29,414 nucleotides of DNA from a virus: positions 1 through 29,414 of the IMG/VR virus record IMGVR_UViG_3300043469_001447, one strand, 5' to 3'. Position numbers and translations under genes: made by a program. Shown piece by piece: positions 1 to 7,800 of the stretch (position 1 is the first letter of the stretch; each line of letters starts with the position of its first letter). The notes under the pieces were generated by a model that saw only the letters and a list, made by a program, of their open reading frames with translations, was not told where the DNA came from and made no database searches.

Positions 1-56
1 GTGACGAAAATCTCCTCAACCGTCTCCGTGATGCTGGTCGTTACCAGTTCGCTCAT
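1..56 (-). CDS. Partial gene, start only; function unknown
   Basis: The first 18 residues of a minus-strand protein are visible (MSELVTTSITETVEEIF then V) before the window ends. Its ATG overlaps the stop codon of the upstream gene as ATGA, the same coupling seen at several other junctions here, which supports a real start and translational coupling. The 12 bases around the start (plus-strand GCTCATGGGATG) are identical to those around the start at 2376. Too little is present to assign a function. Confidence 0.6.
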   Translation of the reverse strand, partial: MSELVTTSITETVEEIFV

Positions 57-424
57 GGGATGATCGGCAATGGCGCTCCCTTGGGTTGCGGAGTGTAAGT
101 TAACTTCCAACTGCCGATTGTGTATTCACGCTCGATGTTTCCCGCCCGCAGTATCTTAACGCCCCATGTCACAACCTCGGGCCAGGTCTCATTCTCGCTG
201 CCAGGAATGTCGGCCAGCGTAACCACGCCCGCAGCAAACGCACAGGTCTGCGTGTAAATCACGTTATCCCCACGCGCCACGGAAAAGCGGGCAGCGATAA
301 TTTCCAGAGGACCGCCAGCATTGGCATAAGCAAACGTGCGCCCAGAGATGGTCGCACCGCGCTTGATCTCCTCAAGCGGCACGGTCACACAGTTTCTGGC
401 GGAGGGTAGGACAGTGGTAGGCAT
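53..424 (-). CDS. Small beta-rich phage protein, possible virion component
   Basis: The predicted protein has 123 residues when started at the ATG at 424. A longer reading from 526 is open, but its extra part overlaps the upstream coding gene and is rich in Trp-Pro repeats, so I reject it. The body alternates hydrophobic and polar residues as beta strands do (IIAARFSVARGDNVIY, then a GSWKLTY segment near the end). This pattern is common in small phage adhesin, fibre or tail-associated beta-sandwich proteins. It starts 7 bases after the preceding gene and ends with an ATGA overlap onto the next, so it belongs to the same transcript. No specific family is recognised; the virion role is inference from position and fold pattern. 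Confidence 0.6.
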   Translation of the reverse strand: MPTTVLPSARNCVTVPLEEIKRGATISGRTFAYANAGGPLEIIAARFSVARGDNVIYTQTCAFAAGVVTLADIPGSENETWPEVVTWGVKILRAGNIEREYTIGSWKLTYTPQPKGAPLPIIP

Positions 425-431
425 GGTCAGG

Positions 432-848
432 TCATTTGAAAAACAGGTTTTTGAAGGCCACGGCCAAGGCCACGGCAGCCACACCCCATGAAATGATAAG
501 CCGCATCCCCTTGGCTTGGTTCTCAACCGTGTCGACTTTGGCGGTGAGCTGATTGAGGTCGGACCGCATTTCGGCCACTTGGGAGACCACGCCGGAAGAA
601 CCGTATCCGTTGCCCTTGAGCCCCTGCACCAACTCCTTCACCAAGTCGGAAAGCACGGCCAAGTTCTTGTCGGTGGTCGCGCAGTCCAGCCGTAGCTCGC
701 CAATGGCGATGCTCAGATTCTCCTGGGTCTGGTGACGGCTGCTGTGGATCATGGCGATGTCCTCGCGCAGATCGGCCAAGCATTTATCGGTTACACGGTC
801 GCGCTTCTCCTGGCCAATCAAGAAGGCGTTGAATTCGGGCGTGTTCAT
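432..848 (-). CDS. Coiled-coil protein with C-terminal membrane helix, possible lysis or holin-like protein
   Basis: The protein has 138 residues. Residues about 20-112 are charged and heptad-like (for example LREDIAMI and VAEMRSDLNQLTAKVDTVEN), suggesting one or two coiled coils broken by a Gly/Ser stretch (80-86). Residues 115-132 form a single hydrophobic helix followed by a short basic tail (FKNLFFK). This layout, a soluble coiled coil then a C-terminal membrane anchor, resembles XhlA-type phage and hemolysin-associated proteins. Its ATG overlaps the stop of the lipobox protein upstream (ATGA), so the two are probably co-translated. A lysis role is inference; no holin motif is diagnostic, and no endolysin is visible nearby. 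Confidence 0.7.
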   Translation of the reverse strand: MNTPEFNAFLIGQEKRDRVTDKCLADLREDIAMIHSSRHQTQENLSIAIGELRLDCATTDKNLAVLSDLVKELVQGLKGNGYGSSGVVSQVAEMRSDLNQLTAKVDTVENQAKGMRLIISWGVAAVALAVAFKNLFFK

Positions 849-1627
849 TTGGAAATCGCGGCGGCGCGGGCCTCATGGATTACGGCTTCGTGTTCTAGGT
901 CCATGCGGCGGCCAAGGGCGGCGAGGACGGTTTTCTTGCCTGCCTCGTCCATCTGCTTGAGCACCCCGTCGATGGCGGGGACCACGCGGACAAGGGTGGC
1001 TTTGACCCGTGCGGCCTCGGCCTCGGTTTCGTCGGCGAGCGTGCCCTTCTTGTAGGCGTGCCATGCGGCGATGCCGAAGGCGACGAGCGCGAGGACCGTG
1101 AGCGCACCCACGGCAGGCATGAACCACGGTTGGGAAATGAGCTGGGCCAGCCCGAAGCAGATAAGCCCCGTCAGCGCAGAGGCAGCGCCGAGCGGTATCT
1201 GGCGGGCATAAGCGAGCAGCCCGGCCACGGCCCACGCTCCGAGCCCGATAATGCGCAGCGTCTTTGCCTGCGTCTTCATCTCTGCATCCCGCAAGTCGGC
1301 GTTCTCGTCCGTGAGCTTGGTGATGGTCGCAGCCTGCGTCTTGATCGTCAGGTCGCGCTCGATCAGTACCGCTTTAACGATGGCGGCGGGGGCGGTGGCG
1401 ACGGCAATCCGCTGGCTCTCGGTGGCGGCATTGACCACCGGTGCGGCGGGCGTGCCCTCAACGGCGGTATCAATTGATACCGTGGCGTCGAGTACCGCAG
1501 CATCCTTCTTCTCCTGTCCGTCCACGACCGGCGCAGTAGCGGTCACGGGAGCCTTGGCCACTGGAGCCGCACTATGCGCGCATCCGGTGAGCAGTATAAC
1601 GGATAAGATGGAGATGAGTCGGATCAT
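845..1627 (-). CDS. Lipobox protein with periplasmic coiled coil and three membrane helices, spanin-like
   Basis: The ATG at 1627 is chosen because it yields a clean lipoprotein signal: basic MIR, hydrophobic LISILSVILL, then lipobox LTGC with the lipidated Cys at residue 16. An upstream ATG at 1717 is in frame but would bury this signal and overlap the preceding gene. The 260-residue protein continues with an Ala/Pro/Val-rich spacer (17-80), a coiled-coil-like stretch (about 85-122), three hydrophobic helices (about 125-140, 145-165, 168-190) and a charged C-terminal domain (191-260). An outer-membrane lipid anchor at one end and inner-membrane helices at the other is the topology of a unimolecular spanin, the phage protein that fuses the two membranes in the last step of lysis. 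Known u-spanins usually have one helix, so this would be an unusual form. A membrane-anchored superinfection-exclusion or structural role is the alternative. Confidence 0.7.
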   Translation of the reverse strand: MIRLISILSVILLTGCAHSAAPVAKAPVTATAPVVDGQEKKDAAVLDATVSIDTAVEGTPAAPVVNAATESQRIAVATAPAAIVKAVLIERDLTIKTQAATITKLTDENADLRDAEMKTQAKTLRIIGLGAWAVAGLLAYARQIPLGAASALTGLICFGLAQLISQPWFMPAVGALTVLALVAFGIAAWHAYKKGTLADETEAEAARVKATLVRVVPAIDGVLKQMDEAGKKTVLAALGRRMDLEHEAVIHEARAAAISK

Positions 1628-1686
1628 TTTGTATTGCCTGAGTTGCGGCGATGAATAATTGGTTCTAGTGCAGGCATGGTTATATA

Positions 1687-1872
1687 TTAAAAACTGGCTT
1701 GAGCTGTCCTTTTCCATTGGTGAGTACGCCCATTACCCGTATAGGTATAGCGGTAGCTGCTATCCTGCGCCCAATAACCCGGCTTACCCGGTGAGGTGGC
1801 CGTCAATGGCACCGCAACCATAACCGTATCGGCGATCTGTTTCCCTGAAGTGCTGCGGGATGACGCGGCCAT
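1687..1872 (-). CDS. Small hypothetical protein of 61 residues
   Basis: A short open frame lies between the beta-rich 161-residue protein and the lipobox protein, in the same orientation and with an 18-base gap after the former. It starts with ATG preceded by TTAACCC, a C-rich context like several neighbouring starts. The C-terminal half (GYWAQDSSYRYTYTGNGRT) is aromatic and Gly-rich, as in small beta-rich virion proteins or fibre tips. I do not recognise the family. Correct spacing, strand and composition support it as a real gene, but it is short. Confidence 0.5.
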   Translation of the reverse strand: MAASSRSTSGKQIADTVMVAVPLTATSPGKPGYWAQDSSYRYTYTGNGRTHQWKRTAQASF

Positions 1873-1890
1873 GGGTTAAGCGGTTAAGGA

Positions 1891-2376
1891 TTAGGCGATG
1901 GTTGCGACGACATTGCTCTGGAGCAGCCACTTGCCGTTACGGGCAACAACCGTGATGCCTGAACCGATGAAGGCGGCGGTGGTGGCCGTGATCTTCGCTC
2001 CGGTCGTGCCGTCCAAAAGCGTGGAGCCGGTGAAAGTGACGACGTGCGCGAAGTTGGTGCCAGCGATGATTTCAAGTTGGGTTCCATCTTGGGCAACCGT
2101 CGGGGCGGCGACCGTCATCGCGGCGGCAGAAGTCTTCTCGATGAAATATACCCCAGAGAGAATTGGGATAGCGCCGTTGGCCGTGCAAATGGTGGAGGGC
2201 AGCTTGAGGACAGGAGAATCGTTCGCTGTAAGGACTCCTGCGGCGCTGAACTGGAGCACGCCATAGGCGAGCTTGGGGAGATAACGAACGGCGTCGAACT
2301 TGCCTAAAATATAGCGGAAGATGACGGAGCCGGGTGGATTAGGACGGGCAGATTTTTGCAGGGTGGTGGTGCTCAT
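1891..2376 (-). CDS. Beta-rich structural protein, probable fibre or head-decoration type
   Basis: The protein has 161 residues. The N-terminal 40 residues look like an anchoring segment (RYILGKFDAVRYLPKLAYG). From residue 65 on, the sequence alternates Thr/Ala/Val/Ile with Gly turns (ANGAIPILSGVYFIEK, then DGTQLEIIAGT and NGKWLLQSNV), the pattern of the repeated beta elements found in phage tail fibres, spikes and decoration proteins. It follows the portal and the 98-residue gene on the same transcript. A TAAATGCAACCG box plus hairpin lies 35-64 bases upstream of its start. No catalytic motif is visible. The structural role is inferred from composition and operon position. Confidence 0.6.
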   Translation of the reverse strand: MSTTTLQKSARPNPPGSVIFRYILGKFDAVRYLPKLAYGVLQFSAAGVLTANDSPVLKLPSTICTANGAIPILSGVYFIEKTSAAAMTVAAPTVAQDGTQLEIIAGTNFAHVVTFTGSTLLDGTTGAKITATTAAFIGSGITVVARNGKWLLQSNVVATIA

Positions 2377-2410
2377 GGGATGGGTTGATTAAGGTAAGCC
2401 GAGGATACTT

Positions 2411-2440
2411 GTTTGAGTTTCAAACGGGCGGTTGCATTTA
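2411..2440 (-). promoter_or_regulatory. Gene-boundary box TAAATGCAACCG plus hairpin, copy A
   Basis: Read on the minus strand, TAAATGCAACCG (2440-2429) includes the stop codon of the 98-residue gene and is followed directly by a perfect stem GTTTGA/TCAAAC with a 3-base loop (2425-2411). The 15 bases at 2426-2440 are identical to those at 4816-4830. The box also opens a 5-codon frame, MQPPV. The next gene starts at 2376. Confidence 0.45.
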
Positions 2441-2734
2441 ACCCCGCGCATTCTTTTCCGCCTCTGCGTCGTTTTCTGCGGTGGCGATCAGGCCGGCCAC
2501 GATGCGCTCGGGGGCAAAGCTCTCGGCGATGCGCTTGCGGGTCTCACGGAGAATACGGGCCTCAAAGTCGGCCGTTTCCACGTCCCACACCTTCGCCTCG
2601 ATTTCCTTGGCGAGCTTTTCGCTCACGCGCTCGCAGTAGAGAAGGAAGGCGGGATGCACCGCGAGGGCGCGAAGCAGGGCGAGACGATCAACCGGAGCGT
2701 AGTTGGCGGCGCTGTCAGTGTAAGGTGTGGTCAT
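2438..2734 (-). CDS. Small helical protein downstream of the portal, unknown function
   Basis: The protein has 98 residues and is mostly predicted helix with many charged residues (AFLLYCERVSEKLAKEIEAK, then ETRKRIAESF). It begins 7 bases after the portal stop, so it is translated from the same message. Small helical proteins in this position occur in many podophage-like genomes, where they may assist capsid, scaffold or connector assembly. I do not recognise a named family and assign no function. The start ATG at 2734 has no Shine-Dalgarno sequence but carries the ACC-ATG context common to this region. Confidence 0.6.
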   Translation of the reverse strand: MTTPYTDSAANYAPVDRLALLRALAVHPAFLLYCERVSEKLAKEIEAKVWDVETADFEARILRETRKRIAESFAPERIVAGLIATAENDAEAEKNARG

Positions 2735-2740
2735 GGTGAA

Positions 2741-4783
2741 TTATTGAGCGGGTGCGCCTTGAGCTGCGGCCCCTGCGGCTGCGGCATCCTGAATCGGCAC
2801 CATGTCGCCACCACCAGCGGCCACGTCAGGCGGTGGGGCTCCTGCGGCCATTCCTTGCGGAGCCGGCACGGGATGGCCGGTAGCCGGGTCAATCATCATC
2901 GGCATCATCGGAGCCGGTAGCAGGGTATCCACGTCATCGTAACCGAGTAGGAACAGGCTCTTTTTATAGACGGGGCGCACGGCCTGCTGCATCTGCGGAG
3001 GATAAGAGAAATACCGCTCAATGAGCTGCATCGCCATTTGCTGCTGTTGCAGCCCTTGCGTGCCGTCCTCGCGCCCAACCAAGAGTTTTACGTTGATCGG
3101 CAAACCCTTGAGCGTGTCCTGCGCGATCCAAGCGGACTGCGCCTGATCGTTCTCCAAGTAGGTGTAAGCCTCCTGCGGGTCCATCGTGGCAACGCAGATG
3201 CCAAGCAGCTTGTTGATATGCTCCTCGTAACCGACCTTGATCCGGCGCGTCCAACGCTTCGAGAGTTTTGAGGCTTCGCGCAAGGTGGCTTCCTGCCCGC
3301 CAAGGGTCGTGTTCTGCGGTACATCCGAGTAGTCGCCTCGGGAGATATTGGAAATGCCCAGCCAGAAGTGGCACCAGTAGATCGCCTTTTCAATCAAGTC
3401 CTGGGTGTCGAGATCTAGCTTTGGGAACACAAATACCTCCAGCCAGTCCTGAATCGTCTTGTCCTCCTCCAGCTCTACCGTGTCGAACGGCTTGAGCTTG
3501 CGGAACGACTTCTTGCCAACCGTGGCGTCCTTGTGCTCGCCAATAATCGGCGTCGAATTGATCGCATTGCGGAAGCTGTGGCGGTTCCACTGCTTATCAA
3601 TATAGTCCTGAAACGGCTCCATCATTTCAGGGATGGAGAAACCCCACCAGTATTTACCGCCGTGCGGCTTCCATGGGGCAATCGCCGTGTAAGGATGCCG
3701 ACCCGTAGGCGTCACCTTCTTCTGAAATTCGCAGTCAATGATGAGCTTGGTCTTCTTCTCACGCCAAATGACGATGCGTTGCGCCTTTCCCCACCCCAGT
3801 ACGTCGCGCTCCAGCCAGATTTCTTCCACCGCGTAGGTGGATGCCTCGGGGTCGATGCTTGAAAGCGTCTCCTTGCTCACCTCGGCCCGTGCGCCGGGTG
3901 TCTTGCGCCGGCCATTACGATCACCGATGCGGCCTTCGAACTGCGCCCAGGTGAGCCACGGACGCTCTAAAAACCGCTCTTTCAGCCAGCTCTTTGGCTT
4001 ATCGTAGCCCTCCCAAATGATTTCCGCCTCATCGAGCGTCTTTGCGTCGGAGGGGGCCATGAAGCAGTCGCTATCAATCTCTCGCGAGCGAGCGCCGGAA
4101 TACAAAACCTCGCGCATCCGTACCGGCTTGGGGGTCTGCGCAAAACCGTGCCGCGTCGGGTCAAACTTGAATGTGGGGTCCGCGTCGAGCGCTTCGACGG
4201 CTACACCGGTCACGGGATCTATCGTTGGCGTAAACCCGTCTTGTCCCTCGATAATAAAACCGTGATTGAGGATTTCAACCGGCTGTTGGGTGGTCGCATC
4301 ATGCAGCACGTTCACGCTCATGTCGTCCCACTCGTCCACGTCCTCATCGTAGATGGCCTTGAGGATCTGCGCCCGGTGAATCCATTGGCTGTTCTGCGCT
4401 TCCAGTAGCGAATCACACACCTTGCCCAACTTGAAGAGGCGATAATTGGCGAAACGGTCGAGGCCACGGGCCATGTCGGTGTCAGCCGGACCCTCGGGGG
4501 CGAACTGACAGAAGGGGGAGCGGCTAAAAAGCTCGTCCTCGGTGCGGGCTGAAAAGTGGTCAACCACATAGGAGGTGAGCGGGATACTCATGTTTTCATG
4601 AGCAAACACGGTGTCTCCTAAAGCCCTGTATGCCTTTGCGTTGCGATAGTCCTTCTCGCTTTTCTTGTCGGCGTCGATGCGCTCCTTGTTATCTTTTACG
4701 AGGCTCTGGACACGCTTTTCTAGGTAGGTGCTTAACGCATCCTCCTGAGATTTATTTAGGACAAGGTTTCGCTGGCGAGGCAT
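2741..4783 (-). CDS. Portal protein (head-tail connector)
   Basis: The protein has 680 residues, within the range of large podophage portals. Portals form a dodecameric ring at one capsid vertex through which the terminase pumps DNA. Supporting features are a charged N-terminal helix (10-50), a central region with HPYTAIAPW and a following GFSIPEMMEPFQDYIDKQ segment (about residues 390-430), which matches the portal pattern of a Gly-rich turn, a Pro-Glu and a Gln helix near the wing domain, then NAINSTPII. A long amphipathic stretch follows in the stem or crown region. The last 60 residues are Pro/Ala/Gly/Met-rich and probably disordered. The start is the ATG at 4783, 45 bases after the giant gene, with a strong GC hairpin in between. 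Family assignment rests on sequence pattern plus the terminase in the same operon; the exact portal subfamily is not determined. Confidence 0.8.
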   Translation of the reverse strand: MPRQRNLVLNKSQEDALSTYLEKRVQSLVKDNKERIDADKKSEKDYRNAKAYRALGDTVFAHENMSIPLTSYVVDHFSARTEDELFSRSPFCQFAPEGPADTDMARGLDRFANYRLFKLGKVCDSLLEAQNSQWIHRAQILKAIYDEDVDEWDDMSVNVLHDATTQQPVEILNHGFIIEGQDGFTPTIDPVTGVAVEALDADPTFKFDPTRHGFAQTPKPVRMREVLYSGARSREIDSDCFMAPSDAKTLDEAEIIWEGYDKPKSWLKERFLERPWLTWAQFEGRIGDRNGRRKTPGARAEVSKETLSSIDPEASTYAVEEIWLERDVLGWGKAQRIVIWREKKTKLIIDCEFQKKVTPTGRHPYTAIAPWKPHGGKYWWGFSIPEMMEPFQDYIDKQWNRHSFRNAINSTPIIGEHKDATVGKKSFRKLKPFDTVELEEDKTIQDWLEVFVFPKLDLDTQDLIEKAIYWCHFWLGISNISRGDYSDVPQNTTLGGQEATLREASKLSKRWTRRIKVGYEEHINKLLGICVATMDPQEAYTYLENDQAQSAWIAQDTLKGLPINVKLLVGREDGTQGLQQQQMAMQLIERYFSYPPQMQQAVRPVYKKSLFLLGYDDVDTLLPAPMMPMMIDPATGHPVPAPQGMAAGAPPPDVAAGGGDMVPIQDAAAAGAAAQGAPAQ

Positions 4784-4797
4784 GAGCCAACCATGCC

Positions 4798-4830
4798 CCG
4801 CCCCCCCATTACAGGGGGCGGTTGCATTTA
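4798..4830 (-). promoter_or_regulatory. Gene-boundary box TAAATGCAACCG plus GC hairpin, copy B
   Basis: On the minus strand the box at 4830-4819 contains the stop codon of the giant gene. It overlaps and runs into an 8-bp all-GC stem (arms 4814-4821 and 4798-4805, 8-base loop). The hairpin ends about 15 bases before the portal ATG and has no T tract, so it is not a normal intrinsic terminator. It could limit read-through from the giant gene, be an RNA-processing site, or set portal translation. A 23-codon frame, starting MQPPP within the box, overlaps the portal start. Confidence 0.5.
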
Positions 4831-7800
4831 TCGCATGAACACATTCCGCGCTCTAGCTATCTGCGCCTTAGCCCGATCTCGCTCATTCTGAGTGATGGTG
4901 TCCACCGTCCGCTCTACCTGCTCGGGATTCATCACCTTGAGGCGGTCCACCATCGGGGTTAAACGCTCCTTGATCCGCTCGCCGGAGATCCGCACATAAT
5001 CATTATACTGCTCAGGCGTCATCACCGCGCCCCCTGGCAACTTGGTGGATTTTGCGGGCGTGGAAATAAACACGTTTTTATTCCGCAGCACCTCGCGCAA
5101 CGGGTCGTTGGTCTCATCCGAACCGAACCGGTCCAGCGGAGAACGCTTCACCGCCTCGCCCAGCACCTCCGTTTTGACCGAACCCGTCTGACGCAACCCA
5201 GGTATAACCTGGCCGACACGACCGCCCACGCCGTCCGAGTTGCGGGTTTCCGGCGAGGCCAGCCGGTCAACTTGCTTCACGAGGTTGGGAATAACCGCGC
5301 TGGTCGCCGTGTTGGCCAAGAAACCCTCGATCTTGTCGGGACTACTACTGCCCGAGGCAATGTCCATGAGGGTGCCGAGGCCGGAGAGCATCGAGGTTTC
5401 AAAGATCGTCTGCGGCAGCTTGAACATGGCGTTAAGGTACGGATTCTTGCCGGCCAACTCATCCTTTGATGTCTGGAACCGTTTGGCGTCCACCGCTTGA
5501 GCCACAGCGGCCAAAGGCAGCAACAGCGGGCTATCCTTGTATGAAATCCACTTGTTGCCCACCTTGAAGCTGAACGGTCTCCAGCCGGTCGCCTCAAGCT
5601 GCTGGTTCTTACGCCAGTCAGTCGAACCCTTGGCGGTGATGTCAAAGAACCGTTCTTTATTGTCGTCGTCGTCCCCCCCACCGAGACCGGCCATAGCGGC
5701 GATACCCACCATCGCCATACTGCCCGCAACCGCTTGGAAGTAGAGCCGTGCCCGCTCCTCTTGCGTGAACTCCTGCCTACCGTCGCCCTTCTCATTGAGC
5801 ATCCCGAACTTCGCCCGCACGGCACCGACCGGCGTAAAGTTCAACGACGTGTTAAACAAGTTGGTCGGCACGCGCAGGAACGGCAGGAAAATCTGCATCG
5901 CTGGCAGATCGTTGGTCACGCTGCGCAGGTTTCTGTAAACTGCGCCGGCAATACCCACAGGGTTTTGATTGAGCGTGCTTTCCCGTCCATACTGGGATGC
6001 ACGTTGCCCCACTTCTTCCGATTTCATGTTGGCCTCACGGTGGCCTTCAATCAGCTGCGAAACACGCAGCGCCTTATCCATCCCGGTCCAGCCCTCGGCC
6101 TTAGCCTGCTGCTCCCACTTAATGAACTGGTCGGGGGCAATCCCGAGCGATTCACGGATCTTGGAGTGCAATTCGGCCCCCTGGTACTGGCCTTCCAGAA
6201 TCTTCGCCGTCGCCACCCGAGCATAAGCCTCGCGGGCCGGATAGAAGAACACGGCATCAGCCGCACGCATGGCGCGGGAGACGTATTTCATGACTGCGGC
6301 GTGCTTTTGCAGCCCATAGGCCAAGGCAGACGGCAGGCGGACGAAGTCGCGGGCGTAATTAACCGACTCCAACACGTTGCCGGCCTCACCGGTCTTCCCC
6401 ACTTCGCCCATTTCGCGCAAGCTGCGACCCGTCGCCATGATCTCTTTGCCGTGCAACCAACCATCGTTGAACCCGCTCACCCACCCGGTCAACGCATGAC
6501 CAGCGTTTTTGGGGTTGGTCGCCATGAGCGTGCCAAGCTGGATCGTGGATAGGAACATGTTGCTCTGCGCGTTCGCCATTTGGGTCGTGAACCCCGATAG
6601 CAGGTTGGCGTACCACACCGACAATCCCACGTCGGCGGCGGTTAACCCCTTGACGATACGCATACCGTTCATCAGGTCGTACTCGGCACGCACACGGGCC
6701 AGCTCGTTCGGCGCGTTCTCCACCTTGTCGGCGAGGTCGGCGACGGTCTTCAACTGCTCGGCGGTCACACCGGGCAACTTCAACTCCTTCGCCACGGCTG
6801 GAATCAGGTCGGCGCGGGTGAGTGCCCCGAGGTTGTTCAGCGTCGAAACCTTGGCGATGGCGCTGATGATGCGCTTAACCTTGTTCGTCGAGTTCTCGAA
6901 CTTCTTCTTCAACTGGTCGAGCGCCTTGGTGCGGGCATCGGCGATGAACTGGCGCGAGGTGGCGGCGAGGTCGTCGGCCAGCCGTTGCGCGTCGGAACCG
7001 GTCAACCCGGCTTCATCCACAAGGGACTTGGCGAGGTCGTCGGAGGTCGCGTTGGTTTTGCTGACATGCTGCTTGGCCAGTTCGGCGATCTTGAGCCCCA
7101 ACGCCTCATGCGCGTCCTTAACGGCCCGCTCCAGCGTCTTGCGGCTGTACGGAGCTGCCCCCATGTTGGCCATTTCGGTGTCAATCGCCTCCATGATGGG
7201 CGAACCCTCACCGTACTTGCCGGCCAGATCTGCGCGGACGGCATCGAACACCTCCTTGTATTTCTCCTTGTTGCGCATGGCCTCGGTGAGCACTTCCAGC
7301 GCGGAAGGCGAGGAGTTCACCGCATTGCCATTACCCGAGTCAGGCAGGGCATCCTTCATGCGGGCCTTGAGTTCAGCCACCAAGCGGCTGGTAAACTCAG
7401 CCACCGGCGCCTGCTGCTTCGACACGCTCATACCTCCAACCAACTTGGCCAAGCGTTCTGCGGCCTGGTTGCGGTAGCGTTCCCACAGGGGAATGCCCAG
7501 GTTGATCCGGTTAATCACGTCGGCCTTGTTGGCGATCATGCGTTCAACCGCCTCACGGGTGGCCTTATTGAGGTCAGCGACCGTCTCATCCATGACGCCG
7601 GTTCCGTCCTCACCCAAAATCTGCTCCTGCCGATTGCGCACATTCTTGATGTACTCCATCGGCGCGGCGATGCGCTGATCCTTGTAGATATGCTGGTGCA
7701 TCGAGATTTGCTGGCCGGCCTCCGTCGAGTTCACGTCGCGGGAGGCGGCGGCGAGCGCGTCCATCCGGTCCATGATTGCCTGCTTGTCAGTCGGCGCGGC

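Noticed and set aside
1628-1717. Longer N-terminus for the lipobox protein
   Set aside because: It would move the lipobox signal 30 residues inside the protein and overlap the 61-residue gene.
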